From Microbispora siamensis (GTDB taxonomy: Bacteria > Actinomycetota > Actinomycetes > Streptosporangiales > Streptosporangiaceae), in contig NZ_BOOF01000059.1 of assembly GCF_016863095.1 (NCBI RefSeq), positions 1 through 57,606 of the forward strand: 57,606 nt of DNA. Reading direction: 5' to 3'. The position numbers and the translations under genes were made by a program. Positions 15,323 to 23,523 of the stretch are shown here, piece by piece. Positions within the stretch are counted from its first letter, which is position 1; every line of letters starts with the position of its first letter. Under the pieces are notes generated by a model. It ran no database searches. It saw only the letters and a program-made list of their open reading frames with translations, and was not told the DNA's origin.

Positions 15323-16420
15323 ATGGTGTTCGACCAGACAGATCTATACGAGCTGGCGACCTTCGGCGACGAGGTCGGTGTGCTGTCGCTCTACACCACG
15401 ATGGAGCCGGGCACGCAGGCCGGGCGGACCCGGCTGCGCAACGAGATCGCCGCGCTGCGCCAGGAGCTGGCCGCAGGCCCCGACCAGGATCTGGCCAGGC
15501 TCGTAGGCCTCCGCCTCGACCTGTTGGAGCCGCAGATCACCGAGCTGCTCGACCCGGCCGGTCCCGGCCTCGGGCGTGCCCTGTTCGCGCAGGTGGCCGG
15601 TGACGAGGTACGCACCGAGTGGCTTCAGCTCCCGGTGGGTGACCTCGCCATCCTCAAGGAGCACGCTTACCTGCTGCCGCTCGTCACCGCCGTACAGGCC
15701 GACAAGCCCGCCGGGGTGGCCAGGGTGGGGCGTGACGGCGTGCGGCTGTTCGACTGCCGGTACGGCCTGGCCGAGGAGCTGGAGCCGGTCACCTTCGACC
15801 TGGCGACCGCGGGCTCGTCCGGAGAGGAGCCGACGACGCTGCCCGGGCTCTCCCAGCGGGACATCCACCCCAGCCGCTTCGACCAGCGCGTCGAGGAGCA
15901 CCTGACCAAGTTCCTACGCGAGTCGGCCCCGCACGTGGCCGAGCAGGCCCGGCGGCTGGACTGGGAGACGCTGCTGCTGGTGGGCGACCCCCGCGACACC
16001 TCCGTGCTGGGCGAGGCGCTGCCGGTCGGCCCGGAGATCGTCCAGGTGGACGCCGTGCTCGATCCCGCCCTGTCGCCGTCGGAGGTGCTGGAGTTCGTCC
16101 GCCCCACTCTCGACGAGGTGCGGGCCAGGAATGACGCCGCCCTGGCCGTACGCGCCCGGGACCTGGCCCTGTCGGGCGGTAACGGCGCGGTCGGCCTCGA
16201 CGACATCCTCTCCCTGCTGCGGCAGGGCCGGGTCGAGCACCTGCTGCTCGACGAGGCGGGCCAGTGGAACGCCGAGCCCATGGGCGTCACCCCCGAGGAG
16301 CTGGAGGAGGAGATGATCGAGCTCACCTACGAGTACGGAGGCGACGTCACCGTGCTGGAGACCGGAGCGGCGGAGGAGCTCGCCGAGGCGGGCGGAGTGG
16401 CCGCGATGCTGCGCTGGTGA
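15323..16420 (+). CDS. baeRF-type protein (bacterial archaeo-eukaryotic release factor family)
   Basis: A 365-residue cytoplasmic protein. Visible features are an N-terminal segment (LSLYTTMEPGTQAGRTRLRN), a central domain with DWETLLLVGDP, and a C-terminal region GLDDILSLLRQGRVEHLLLDE followed by the acidic EELEEEMIELTYEYGGDVTVLE, all typical of the eRF1/Pelota-like baeRF families. In related proteins such domains act on stalled ribosomes or peptidyl-tRNA; here the role is inferred only. ACGGAGGTGAG precedes the ATG. The gene starts seven bases after the broken phosphoketolase, so the deletion may have brought it next to a new promoter. Confidence 0.75.
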   Translation: MVFDQTDLYELATFGDEVGVLSLYTTMEPGTQAGRTRLRNEIAALRQELAAGPDQDLARLVGLRLDLLEPQITELLDPAGPGLGRALFAQVAGDEVRTEWLQLPVGDLAILKEHAYLLPLVTAVQADKPAGVARVGRDGVRLFDCRYGLAEELEPVTFDLATAGSSGEEPTTLPGLSQRDIHPSRFDQRVEEHLTKFLRESAPHVAEQARRLDWETLLLVGDPRDTSVLGEALPVGPEIVQVDAVLDPALSPSEVLEFVRPTLDEVRARNDAALAVRARDLALSGGNGAVGLDDILSLLRQGRVEHLLLDEAGQWNAEPMGVTPEELEEEMIELTYEYGGDVTVLETGAAEELAEAGGVAAMLRW

Positions 16421-16558
16421 GCCCACCCATGTCGACGCCGGTTCGCGCGTCGTGCCGGTAGCGCTGCCCCCAGGTCCCGCCTCGTTGCTGTCCTTTCGAT
16501 GCAGGCGGGTGGGGTACGGGACTGCGGGTTCCGGTTGCTGCGGCGATCACTTTCGTCG

Positions 16559-17521
16559 CTACCGCATGGTCTTGGTCAGGCGGTAGCGCGCGGGCGGGAT
16601 GCCGTACCGATCGAGGAAGCTCTGCCGGAGGCTTTCAGTCGTGCCGAAGCCGCAACGGGCCGCGATGGCGGCCATGGGCAGGGATGTGGAGACGAGGAGA
16701 TGGGCGGCGGCCTCGGTGCGGGCCCGGCGTACGAACCGGCCTGGGCTCTGGCCCAGGTGCTTGAGGAACAGGCGGGTGAGATGCCGCTCGCTCACGCCCG
16801 CGTCGGCCGCCAGGGAGGCCGTGGTCAGGTCGCCGTCCAGGTGGCCCGTGATGTGGTCGACGACGCGCTTGACCAGGCTGTCGCTCGGCGGCGGGCTTTC
16901 CGTGAACATGCTCATCTGGGCCTGGTTGCCGGGTCGCTGCAGGTAGGCCACCAGGTAGCGGGCCACCTCCCGGGCGAGCGGGGCCCCGTGATCCTCTTCG
17001 ATGAAGGCGAGCGTGAGGTCGAGGGCGCTCGTGACCCCGGCGGCCGTGGCGACGTTGCCGTCGCGGATGAAAATCGGCTCGGCGTCGACGGTGATCTCCG
17101 GGTGACGGGTGGCGAGTACGTACCCGTACTTCCAGTGAGTGGTGGCCCGGCGCCCGTCGAGCAGGCCGGCGGCGGCCAGCACCGCCGCGCCCGTGCACAC
17201 CGAGGCGACGCGGCGACTCTCCCGGGCCAGACGGCGGACGTGGCCGACGATCACTTGGCTGGCGGCGGCGTCCTCGTGCCCGATTCCCCCCGACACCACG
17301 AGTGTGTCCAGCGGTCCGGTGATGTGCTCGAGGGCCTGCTGTCCCTGCAGCGTCAACCCGCTCGCGCAGGTGATGGGCAGGCCTGACGGGGTGGCCAGGC
17401 ACACGTCGTAGAGCGGCACGGCGCCATGCAGGTTCGCCATTATCAGGCTGGACGTCACGCATGAAATGTCCAGCAACTCCGCCGCATGGTATCCGAGCAC
17501 GACCACACGTCGTTGAGTCAT
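16559..17521 (-). CDS. GlxA family transcriptional regulator (DJ-1/PfpI plus AraC)
   Basis: A 320-residue regulator. The N-terminal DJ-1/PfpI-like domain (about 1-185) contains the family motif ASVCTGAAVLAAAGLLDGRR with the nucleophile-elbow cysteine and then TTHWKY. The C-terminal AraC domain (about 220-318) has two helix-turn-helix units (TTASLAADAGVSERHLTRLF and MAAIAARCGFGTTESLRQSF). The ligand and target are unknown. It is divergent from the secreted-protein gene at 17703, a possible target. The 16421-16558 spacer to the convergent baeRF gene shows nothing distinct. Confidence 0.92.
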   Translation of the reverse strand: MTQRRVVVLGYHAAELLDISCVTSSLIMANLHGAVPLYDVCLATPSGLPITCASGLTLQGQQALEHITGPLDTLVVSGGIGHEDAAASQVIVGHVRRLARESRRVASVCTGAAVLAAAGLLDGRRATTHWKYGYVLATRHPEITVDAEPIFIRDGNVATAAGVTSALDLTLAFIEEDHGAPLAREVARYLVAYLQRPGNQAQMSMFTESPPPSDSLVKRVVDHITGHLDGDLTTASLAADAGVSERHLTRLFLKHLGQSPGRFVRRARTEAAAHLLVSTSLPMAAIAARCGFGTTESLRQSFLDRYGIPPARYRLTKTMR

Positions 17522-17702
17522 GGCACGACTCTACGTCGGGAAGACACACAGCCAAGGTTTCCGGACCTGTTTCCGGCCCCCTCGTTGGCGCTTTCTCACA
17601 CCGCCGGGACAGTTGAGCCAGGCCTCGGACGGAGCTCAATACGCGCCCTGGTGCCGGGGCTATGGAACGGGATATTCCAAAACCCTCCGAGAAAGGACCG
17701 GA

Positions 17703-18332
17703 ATGTCAGCCGAGCCACGATTCCACAAAAGCACTGGATCCGCACGTCGCGCTCTTCGTTTGAGTGTCGCCGCCGCGCTGGGTCTGGCCGTACTCCTCAG
17801 CGGCCCTCCTGCTGCCGCGGCGCAGGGCGACCCGATCGCGGATGCGCTCGCCCGAGTGGCGGACGGGACCTACACGAACGAGGATCTGGAGTTGCTCAAA
17901 TCCGATCCGGAGATCGCCGCGCAGGTCCCGGACCCCACGAAACCCGATGAGTCCAGTACAACCACGAACGACGACGCGAGCACGCACGCCATTTGCGGTG
18001 CGTACGCGGACGTCTGGTTCCGTAAGCGGAGCCTGCTCGGGTCGACCATATACGTGTGGCATCACCGCGTCGTCTACTGCCGCGACGGCTCTCGGGTGAC
18101 CTCCTGGCAGAATCGCTACGACTACCTGAGCGACGCTCAGAGCATTGTTTACATGCGAGAGTTGCAGGTGAACCAAGCAGGCGGAATCGGGACGACATCG
18201 GCATGGTCGCATCTGCAACGCCATCTGGAGTACTGCGTGGTGAAGTACGGATGCTATGCCAGCATGAAGCCGTGGTCGCGTATCACGGTCCACGGCAACG
18301 CGACGTACAGCTACACGGGTTCGGCAGGATGA
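17703..18332 (+). CDS. Secreted protein with four cysteines, unknown family
   Basis: A 209-residue protein with an N-terminal signal peptide: basic start (HKSTGSARRALRL), hydrophobic core (SVAAALGLAVLLSG) and a likely cut after PAAAA. The mature part begins with a short helical, acidic, threonine-rich linker (DESSTTTNDDAST), then a compact domain holding four cysteines (in ICGAY, VYCRD, EYCVV and GCYAS), enough for two disulfides, and many aromatic residues. I do not recognise the family. ATG 17703 was chosen for its AAAGGA site and because the signal peptide begins there; the frame is open further upstream. Confidence 0.75.
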   Translation: MSAEPRFHKSTGSARRALRLSVAAALGLAVLLSGPPAAAAQGDPIADALARVADGTYTNEDLELLKSDPEIAAQVPDPTKPDESSTTTNDDASTHAICGAYADVWFRKRSLLGSTIYVWHHRVVYCRDGSRVTSWQNRYDYLSDAQSIVYMRELQVNQAGGIGTTSAWSHLQRHLEYCVVKYGCYASMKPWSRITVHGNATYSYTGSAG

Positions 18333-18524
18333 GCCGACGATCGTCCGGGCTCGACCGGGTGAGCTTCCGGCCGTGAGCGGCGCTCCTGGCGGAATCGCGA
18401 CCGGTGAGGACATCGGGCGCAGGCGAACGCCGGCTGCCTTTGTTCGCTTCGCGGCGGACCTCGGCAGCCGGTGTTTCCGCTCGTCCCGGGAATGGGCCCC
18501 GGAGGACGTGGTTGTGCGTGCGGG

Positions 18525-19157
18525 CTATCGGCTGTCCGTCGCCAGGCGCACCGCCAGCGCGGCGAAGACGGTGCCGGAGATCCGGTGGAGCCATCTCTGG
18601 ACGGCCGGGCGCCCGCGGACGAGGTCGCCCAGGCGGCCGGCCAGCAATCCGGCGGAGGCGTCGACCGACAGGCCCACGACGATGAACAGCGCGCCGAGGA
18701 AGAAGAACTGCGCGGTCACGCTGCCCCGGGCCGGGTCGACGAACTGCGGGAAGAACGCCAGGTAGAAGGCGATCACCTTGGGGTTGGCGAGGTTCGTCAG
18801 CACGGCCTTGCCGTACACGCGTCCCAGCGGCGCCCTGGGCTCCTGCCCGGGGACGTCCTGGTCGCGGCGGGCGGCGAGGAACGACGTGACGGCCAGGTAG
18901 ACCAGGTACGCGGCTCCGGCGACGCGGATGACGTCGAAGACCGTGGGAAAGGCGCTCAACAGCGCCCCCAGGCCCAGCGCCGCCAGTGTGGTGTGCACGG
19001 CCAGTCCCGTGGACATGCCGACCGCCGCGAGCACGCCCGCCCGGGGCCCTGATGCCAGGCCGGTGGCGGCGATGAACAGCATGTCGGGGCCGGGCACGAT
19101 GGAGACGACGAGGGCTGCCAGGCAGAACGTGACGACGATGTGGGGATCGACAATCAT
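18525..19157 (-). CDS. LysE/RhtB family exporter
   Basis: A 210-residue membrane protein with about six spans. Family signatures are VSIVPGPDMLFI with the conserved PGP, the AGAAYLVYLAV segment and LTNLANPKVIAFYLAFFPQF. Such proteins export amino acids and related compounds. It starts ten bases after the prfH stop on the same strand with an AGGG site, so it is probably the third gene of the rtcB-prfH operon, which is an unexpected companion. The spacer 18333-18524 to the convergent secreted-protein gene shows no clear terminator. Confidence 0.9.
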   Translation of the reverse strand: MIVDPHIVVTFCLAALVVSIVPGPDMLFIAATGLASGPRAGVLAAVGMSTGLAVHTTLAALGLGALLSAFPTVFDVIRVAGAAYLVYLAVTSFLAARRDQDVPGQEPRAPLGRVYGKAVLTNLANPKVIAFYLAFFPQFVDPARGSVTAQFFFLGALFIVVGLSVDASAGLLAGRLGDLVRGRPAVQRWLHRISGTVFAALAVRLATDSR

Positions 19158-19166
19158 AGGTCGACC

Positions 19167-19862
19167 CTAGTGCTCGGCTCCATGAGCTCCTCGAGGGTGA
19201 GGCCGGGGACGTCGGCGCGTCCGCTTCTGCGGGGCCGGCTCCTGCTTCGGCGGTTCCGGACGTTCGATGCGGGTGGGGTTGCCGCGTACGAGGTCGTCGT
19301 GGACGCGCCAGCGGCCGGTGACGGCGGCGCGTTCCGCCGCCTCGTCGCCGCGCTCGATGGCCTGTCGCAGCAGCCGTATGGCGATGCGGCGATTGAGGCT
19401 GAACTGCCGCTCGGCGTCGACAACGACGACGATCCCCGTGGGCCGGTGGGTCGCCCGTACCGCCGTGCTGGCCTTGTTGCGATGTTGACCGCCGGGGCCG
19501 CCGGTGCGGCACGCGACGATGTCGACGTCTGCTTCCGCGAACGTCGTGCGCGGGGTGTCGACCTGGCACGGTTGCGCGATGACGTACCAGTTCTTCCGGC
19601 CGGTGCCGGCCCGGTATGGGCTGGGGGCCTGCCAGCACAGGGTTCCGGTCCACGAGGCGGCGAATGCCTCGGCGCCGTCTCCTGTGATCTGGATGAGGAC
19701 CGATCGGTAGGTGCCGGCCCGGTCACCGGGGACGGTTCGGACCCGATGGGTCTCCAGATTGTGCCGGGTGGCGTCGGCTTCGAGGCGGTGCAGCAACTGG
19801 GCCAGCGCCCAGGCGCACTCCTGTGGGCCACGCCCGGCTGACAGGAGCAGGTGGACGCTCAC
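19167..19862 (-). CDS. prfH: PrfH, peptide chain release factor-like protein
   Basis: A 231-residue protein resembling domains 2-3 of class-I release factors, with the GGQ loop intact (RTGGPGGQHRNK near residue 125) but no stop-codon recognition domain of normal type. The C-terminus is a basic tail (KRTRRRPRPHPR). PrfH enzymes are always linked to RtcB2 and are known to recognise ribosomes whose 16S rRNA is cut in the decoding centre, releasing the peptide so that RtcB2 can religate the RNA. The ATG overlaps the rtcB stop (ATGA), as in other such pairs. Confidence 0.93.
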   Translation of the reverse strand: MSVHLLLSAGRGPQECAWALAQLLHRLEADATRHNLETHRVRTVPGDRAGTYRSVLIQITGDGAEAFAASWTGTLCWQAPSPYRAGTGRKNWYVIAQPCQVDTPRTTFAEADVDIVACRTGGPGGQHRNKASTAVRATHRPTGIVVVVDAERQFSLNRRIAIRLLRQAIERGDEAAERAAVTGRWRVHDDLVRGNPTRIERPEPPKQEPAPQKRTRRRPRPHPRGAHGAEH

Positions 19863-21058
19863 GGCCTGCCTCGCTTGCGGCGGTGGTCCCGGTGGTCCTT
19901 TTGGGGTGTGGACCCGAGGTCGGGCGTCTTGTAGGTGACCAGAGGGATGGTGGTGGCCACGGGCGTGGCCAGGTCATGGTCGACGAGGTCGGCGATGACC
20001 TGCTCGATGCGCTTGTAGGCCGTCGGTGCCTCCTCGAAGAGGAGTTGGCGGTCGCCGCACACCACCAGCGACCCCATCGGTGTGCGGCGCAGCTCTTCGA
20101 CCGTGTGCTTGGCCCGGCCCCGGCGCAGGGCGTCCGCACGGGACATCTTGCGGCCCGCGCCGTGCGCAACGGAATGGTTGGCGTGCGGCCCGGCGTGGCC
20201 GGCCACGAGGTAGGAAGGGGTGCCTCGCGTACCGGCGACGAGCACGTCGCGGCCGTCGCCCGGCGCCGCCCCCTTGCGGTGCAGGTAGATCCCGTCGCGG
20301 ACCTCGACCAGGTTGTGGCACTGGTCGAGGATCGGCTCGGTGGGCTCGGTCCCCAGCGCGTGGGCGACCCGGGCGGCCAGCAGCCGCCGGTTGAGTGATC
20401 CCCAGCGTACGGCGTCGTCATGCATCGCCAGGTAGGCGCCGGGGTCAGGGGCGTGGCCCGCGCCGTGGAGCTCAGTGTGTGCTCGCAGGATCTGTTCGCC
20501 CAGCCCTCGGGAACCGCTGTGGACGATCAGGACCGTGTCGTCGGCGGCGAGTCCGAGACGGCTCGCGTGGCCCGGCTCGAAGACGGTTCCGATGCGCGCC
20601 AGCTCGACGAAGTGGTTGCCTCGGCCGACCGTCCCGAGGCCTTCGAGGTGACCGGCGGGAATATCGCCCTTCACGACGGCCCAGGCCGGGTCATCCGCAT
20701 CCTGCTCAGGATGCAGCGCGCGATCGAGATCGGGGAACCGGGCGGCGAGCTTCTCGGGTACGGCGCGCTTGAGCTTGACGGGGAACACGGCGATGCCGCA
20801 ACCGATGTCGGAGCCCACCAGGAACGGGTACAGCCTGGTCGACGCCATGGCGGCGCCGATGGGGGCGCCCTTGCCGGGGTGCAGGTCCGGCATGGCGGCG
20901 ACGTGCATCATGCCGTCGAGGGCGGCCACCTGGTGGCACTGCGCGACGGCATCGGACTCGATCCAACTGGTGGGGGAGGCGAACACGGCGACGGTGGCCG
21001 ACCCCGTGGCCGGGATGGACGGCGGCGGAAACTCCTGCCGGGAGTGTTGCTGAGACAA
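19859..21058 (-). CDS. rtcB: RtcB-type RNA ligase (RtcB2, partner of PrfH)
   Basis: A 399-residue Mn2+/GTP-dependent RNA ligase that joins 2',3'-cyclic-phosphate or 3'-phosphate ends to 5'-OH. Seen are PDLHPGKGAPIG, GSDIGCGIAVF with the metal-binding Asp and Cys, GRGNHFVEL, HSGSRGLGEQI, GTRGTPSYLVAG and AHGAGRKMSR, which holds the guanylylated histidine. It is about as long as other PrfH-linked RtcB2 proteins and ends in a basic tail. The start is a TTG at 21058 with only a weak purine-rich site, so it could be later. The spacer 21059-21237 upstream holds no recognised gene. Confidence 0.92.
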   Translation of the reverse strand: MSQQHSRQEFPPPSIPATGSATVAVFASPTSWIESDAVAQCHQVAALDGMMHVAAMPDLHPGKGAPIGAAMASTRLYPFLVGSDIGCGIAVFPVKLKRAVPEKLAARFPDLDRALHPEQDADDPAWAVVKGDIPAGHLEGLGTVGRGNHFVELARIGTVFEPGHASRLGLAADDTVLIVHSGSRGLGEQILRAHTELHGAGHAPDPGAYLAMHDDAVRWGSLNRRLLAARVAHALGTEPTEPILDQCHNLVEVRDGIYLHRKGAAPGDGRDVLVAGTRGTPSYLVAGHAGPHANHSVAHGAGRKMSRADALRRGRAKHTVEELRRTPMGSLVVCGDRQLLFEEAPTAYKRIEQVIADLVDHDLATPVATTIPLVTYKTPDLGSTPQKDHRDHRRKRGRP

Positions 21059-21237
21059 AGACGCTCTCTTCGCTGAACAGGTTCTGGGCTGGCGGCGTTA
21101 CGGCGGGAGTCGGCGCCGTGGCATCTCGAAAAGCAGCGGGGTGCTGTCCATCAGAGCATCATGGACACAACGTTTCCTGAGCCCTCCGCGCGAGGCAAGC
21201 GATTTTCGGCCGTACGGACTTGCACGCCTGCACACCC

Positions 21238-21483
21238 TCACTCAACGACATGCGGGTGCGCCGTGGTCGACACGCTGAGGCAGCCGTCCCTCCTCGTCAG
21301 CCGCTGTGCGAGCAGGGTCCAGAGTGCGCGGACGTCTTCGTCGGCCTTGTCGCGAAGTTCGCTCAGGGTCGGCTGTGCAATGGCGGACTTGGCGGAGGCG
21401 GCTGCGGTGCGTCCGTACACGGCCGGGGCGAGTGCACGATTGCGGTTCCGCCGACGTCGCGCCACCGCAATCGTGCCGGCCAC
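21238..21483 (-). CDS. Possible small protein downstream of the XRE gene
   Basis: An 81-codon frame on the same strand, starting with GTG just after the XRE stop; AAGGAGG lies directly before the GTG, and another GTG six codons on is possible. The product is basic at the start (ARRRRNRNRA) and helical later (LSELRDKADEDVRALWTLLA). No family is recognised. Coupling to the XRE gene makes it plausible; composition alone does not prove it. Confidence 0.35.
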   Translation of the reverse strand: MAGTIAVARRRRNRNRALAPAVYGRTAAASAKSAIAQPTLSELRDKADEDVRALWTLLAQRLTRRDGCLSVSTTAHPHVVE

Positions 21484-21494
21484 CCTCCTTGATG

Positions 21495-21713
21495 TCAGGC
21501 CGGGTTGCTCGTATCCTCCGCCCGGTCAGGTCGGAAGATCTCCTCGATGGTCAGGCCGAAGACGTCGGCGATGGTGAACGCCAGAGGCAGGCTGGGGTCG
21601 TACCGCTCGGTTTCGATGGCGTTGATGGCCTGCCGGGAGACGTGGCATCGATCGGCCAGGTCGGCTTGGCTCCATCGGCGAGCTGCACGCAGTTCGCGTA
21701 GTCGGTTCTTCAT
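21495..21713 (-). CDS. Small XRE-family repressor (72 residues)
   Basis: A single helix-turn-helix domain protein: LRELRAARRWSQADLADRCHVSRQAINAIETERYDPSLPLAFTIADVF broken over residues 5-55, then a short FGLTIEEIF tail. This is the small YgzD-like type that is normally paired with a membrane protein gene, as it is here: the membrane gene lies nine bases upstream on the same strand. It is the best candidate to bind the large inverted repeat at 22137-22200. Confidence 0.9.
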   Translation of the reverse strand: MKNRLRELRAARRWSQADLADRCHVSRQAINAIETERYDPSLPLAFTIADVFGLTIEEIFRPDRAEDTSNPA

Positions 21714-21722
21714 ATTGCGCCC

Positions 21723-22130
21723 TCACCGGTGCAGGCGGGTACGCAGGTCCGCGATCAGCAGCCAGATCGCCACGCCACCGAGGAGGATCAACTGCGCGAG
21801 CTGGTGGAGCCGGATGATGCCTGCGGCATCGAGCAGGGTGGCCACCTGCAGCCCCACGAGGACTGCGGCGAACGCAATGGCCATGCTCTCCAACTGAATC
21901 CTGCGCAGGTATTCGTCTGCGCGCCGGAATGCCCGCAGCAGCACCCAGGCCACCGCGAGGGTGAACACGGTGGTGGTCGCGATCCACCAGGCCTTCTGGG
22001 CGGTGCTCTGATCGGGGGTGCTGCCCAGCGCCAGGGCTATTACCCCCAAAGTAGACACGGGTATGCCGTCGATGAGCACAGCGCGGCGGGCCGCACGTGT
22101 CACCTGGTCCTGCTGCACCTGCTTTGTCAT
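21723..22130 (-). CDS. Four-helix membrane protein in an operon with the XRE repressor
   Basis: A 135-residue protein from ATG 22130 (start MTKQVQQDQVTRAARRA), with four hydrophobic segments: PVSTLGVIALALG, WWIATTTVFTLAVAWVLL, AIAFAAVLVGLQVATLL and LAQLILLGGVAIWLLIA, and a conserved-looking RRADEYLRRIQLES loop. Proteins of this layout paired with small XRE repressors are common in bacteria. Function is unknown. ATG 22169 would add 13 residues but lies inside the inverted repeat; I prefer 22130. Confidence 0.75.
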   Translation of the reverse strand: MTKQVQQDQVTRAARRAVLIDGIPVSTLGVIALALGSTPDQSTAQKAWWIATTTVFTLAVAWVLLRAFRRADEYLRRIQLESMAIAFAAVLVGLQVATLLDAAGIIRLHQLAQLILLGGVAIWLLIADLRTRLHR

Positions 22131-22136
22131 GCGTTG

Positions 22137-22200
22137 AATGTAAGGTTTCCCTTCCATAAAGTAAAGCACCGTTGACGCGGTGGAAGGGAAACCTTACATT
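22137..22200. promoter_or_regulatory. Perfect 20-bp inverted repeat upstream of the membrane/XRE operon
   Basis: AATGTAAGGTTTCCCTTCCA (22137-22156) and its exact reverse complement (22181-22200) flank a 24-bp AT-rich centre containing, on the minus strand, CTTTACTTTATG. The low GC is exceptional for this genome. It sits directly before the start at 22130. No T-run follows, so an operator with the promoter between two repressor sites is more likely than a terminator of the dehydrogenase gene. Confidence 0.7.
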
Positions 22201-22297
22201 TTGAGCCCAACTCAGCGTAGAACCCGCAGGCCATGCCCCGTCCGGCGGTCGCCTCCGGGCACCGGTCGGTATGACCGCCCCGGCGTACAGGGCGCGA

Positions 22298-23320
22298 TCA
22301 CACGCGCAGCAGGGCCTTGACGGCGCGGCGCTCGTCCATGGCCTTGTAGGCGTCCGCGGCCTGGTCGAGCGGGAGGCGGAGGTCGAAGACCTTGCCGGGG
22401 TCGATCCGGCGGTTCCAGATCAGGTCGATCAGCTCGGGCAGGTACCGGCGCACCGGGGCCGGGCCGCCGTGCAGGTGGACGTGGGAGAAGAACAGCTCCG
22501 TGCCGTCCAGCCGGACACCGTGGGCCACTCCCACGTAGCCGACGTGCCCGCCCGGGCGGGTGGCGCGGATGGCCTGGAGCATCGACTCCTGGGTGCCGAC
22601 CGCCTCGACGACCGAGTGCGCGCCCAGCCCGCCGGTCAGCTCCTTGATCCTCGCCACGCCGTCGTCGCCGCGCTCGGTGACGATGTCGGTCGCCCCGAAC
22701 TCCAACGCGAGCTTCTGCCGCGGCTCGTGGCGGCTCATGGCGATGATCCGCTCCGCGCCGAGTTGCCTGGCCGCCAGCACCGCGAGCAGGCCGACGGCGC
22801 CGTCGCCGACGACCGCCACCGTCTTGCCGGGGCCGGCCTGGGCTGCCACCGCGCCGAACCAGCCGGTGCCGAGCACGTCGGACGCGGCCAGGAAGCTCGG
22901 GATCAGGTCGTCGCCGGGGACCTCCGGCGTCGCGACGAGCGTGCCGTCGGCGAGCGGGACGCGCAGCCGCTCCGCCTGGGCGCCGAGCGGCCCCATGAGT
23001 TCGCGCCGGATGCAGGAGGTCTGGTAGCCGGCCCGGCAGATCTCGCAGGTGTTGTCCGAGGCGAAGAACGACCCGACCACGAACTGTCCGGGCCTGACCG
23101 AGGTCACCTCGCTGCCGACCTCCTCCACGATGCCCGCGTACTCGTGGCCCATCGGGGACGGGCCGCCGACGGCGTCGATCCCGCGATACGGCCACAGGTC
23201 GGAACCGCAGACACAGGTCGCGGACAGGCGGATGACCGCGTCGGTCGGTGCGACGATCCTCGGGTCCTCGCGCTGCTCCACCCGGACATCGCCGGGGGCG
23301 TGCATCACGACACCACGCAT
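22298..23320 (-). CDS. Zinc-dependent alcohol dehydrogenase (MDR superfamily)
   Basis: A 340-residue NAD(P)-dependent dehydrogenase. Catalytic zinc ligands are in CVCGSDLWPY (Cys) and GHEYAGIVEEVG (His-Glu). The structural-zinc loop is atypical, with NTCEICRAGYQTSC giving fewer cysteines than the usual four. The nucleotide-binding fold has VAVVGDGAVGLLAVLAA. ATG 23320 was chosen because of AGGAGC upstream. It is divergent from an XRE-MmyB regulator 203 bp away, which probably controls it; the same gene pairing recurs at 31960-33723. The substrate is not predictable. Confidence 0.9.
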   Translation of the reverse strand: MRGVVMHAPGDVRVEQREDPRIVAPTDAVIRLSATCVCGSDLWPYRGIDAVGGPSPMGHEYAGIVEEVGSEVTSVRPGQFVVGSFFASDNTCEICRAGYQTSCIRRELMGPLGAQAERLRVPLADGTLVATPEVPGDDLIPSFLAASDVLGTGWFGAVAAQAGPGKTVAVVGDGAVGLLAVLAARQLGAERIIAMSRHEPRQKLALEFGATDIVTERGDDGVARIKELTGGLGAHSVVEAVGTQESMLQAIRATRPGGHVGYVGVAHGVRLDGTELFFSHVHLHGGPAPVRRYLPELIDLIWNRRIDPGKVFDLRLPLDQAADAYKAMDERRAVKALLRV

Positions 23321-23352
23321 TCGATTGCTCCTTACGTGTCGGGGTCGTACGA

Positions 23353-23365
23353 GTCCGTCACGGAC
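23353..23365. promoter_or_regulatory. Short palindrome between dehydrogenase and XRE-MmyB gene
   Basis: GTCCG, three bases, CGGAC in the 203-bp divergent spacer, 33 bp before the dehydrogenase start. A candidate site for the adjacent regulator. Separately, the XRE-MmyB start (GTG 23524) has TACCGT seven bases upstream and no Shine-Dalgarno, suggesting a leaderless message. Confidence 0.3.
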
Positions 23366-23523
23366 GGACCGGATAGGGGCACCCCTCCGCACTGCGGTCA
23401 CGGCAGGGAGGGAAGTGCCACGCCATCCAGGTAACCGGCTTCCCGCCTGCCCAGGGAGTGCCTGGTGAGGGGTGTACCGGCAGTACATCCCTTCCACCGG
23501 GCGCGAGCGCGTACCGTCGAAGA

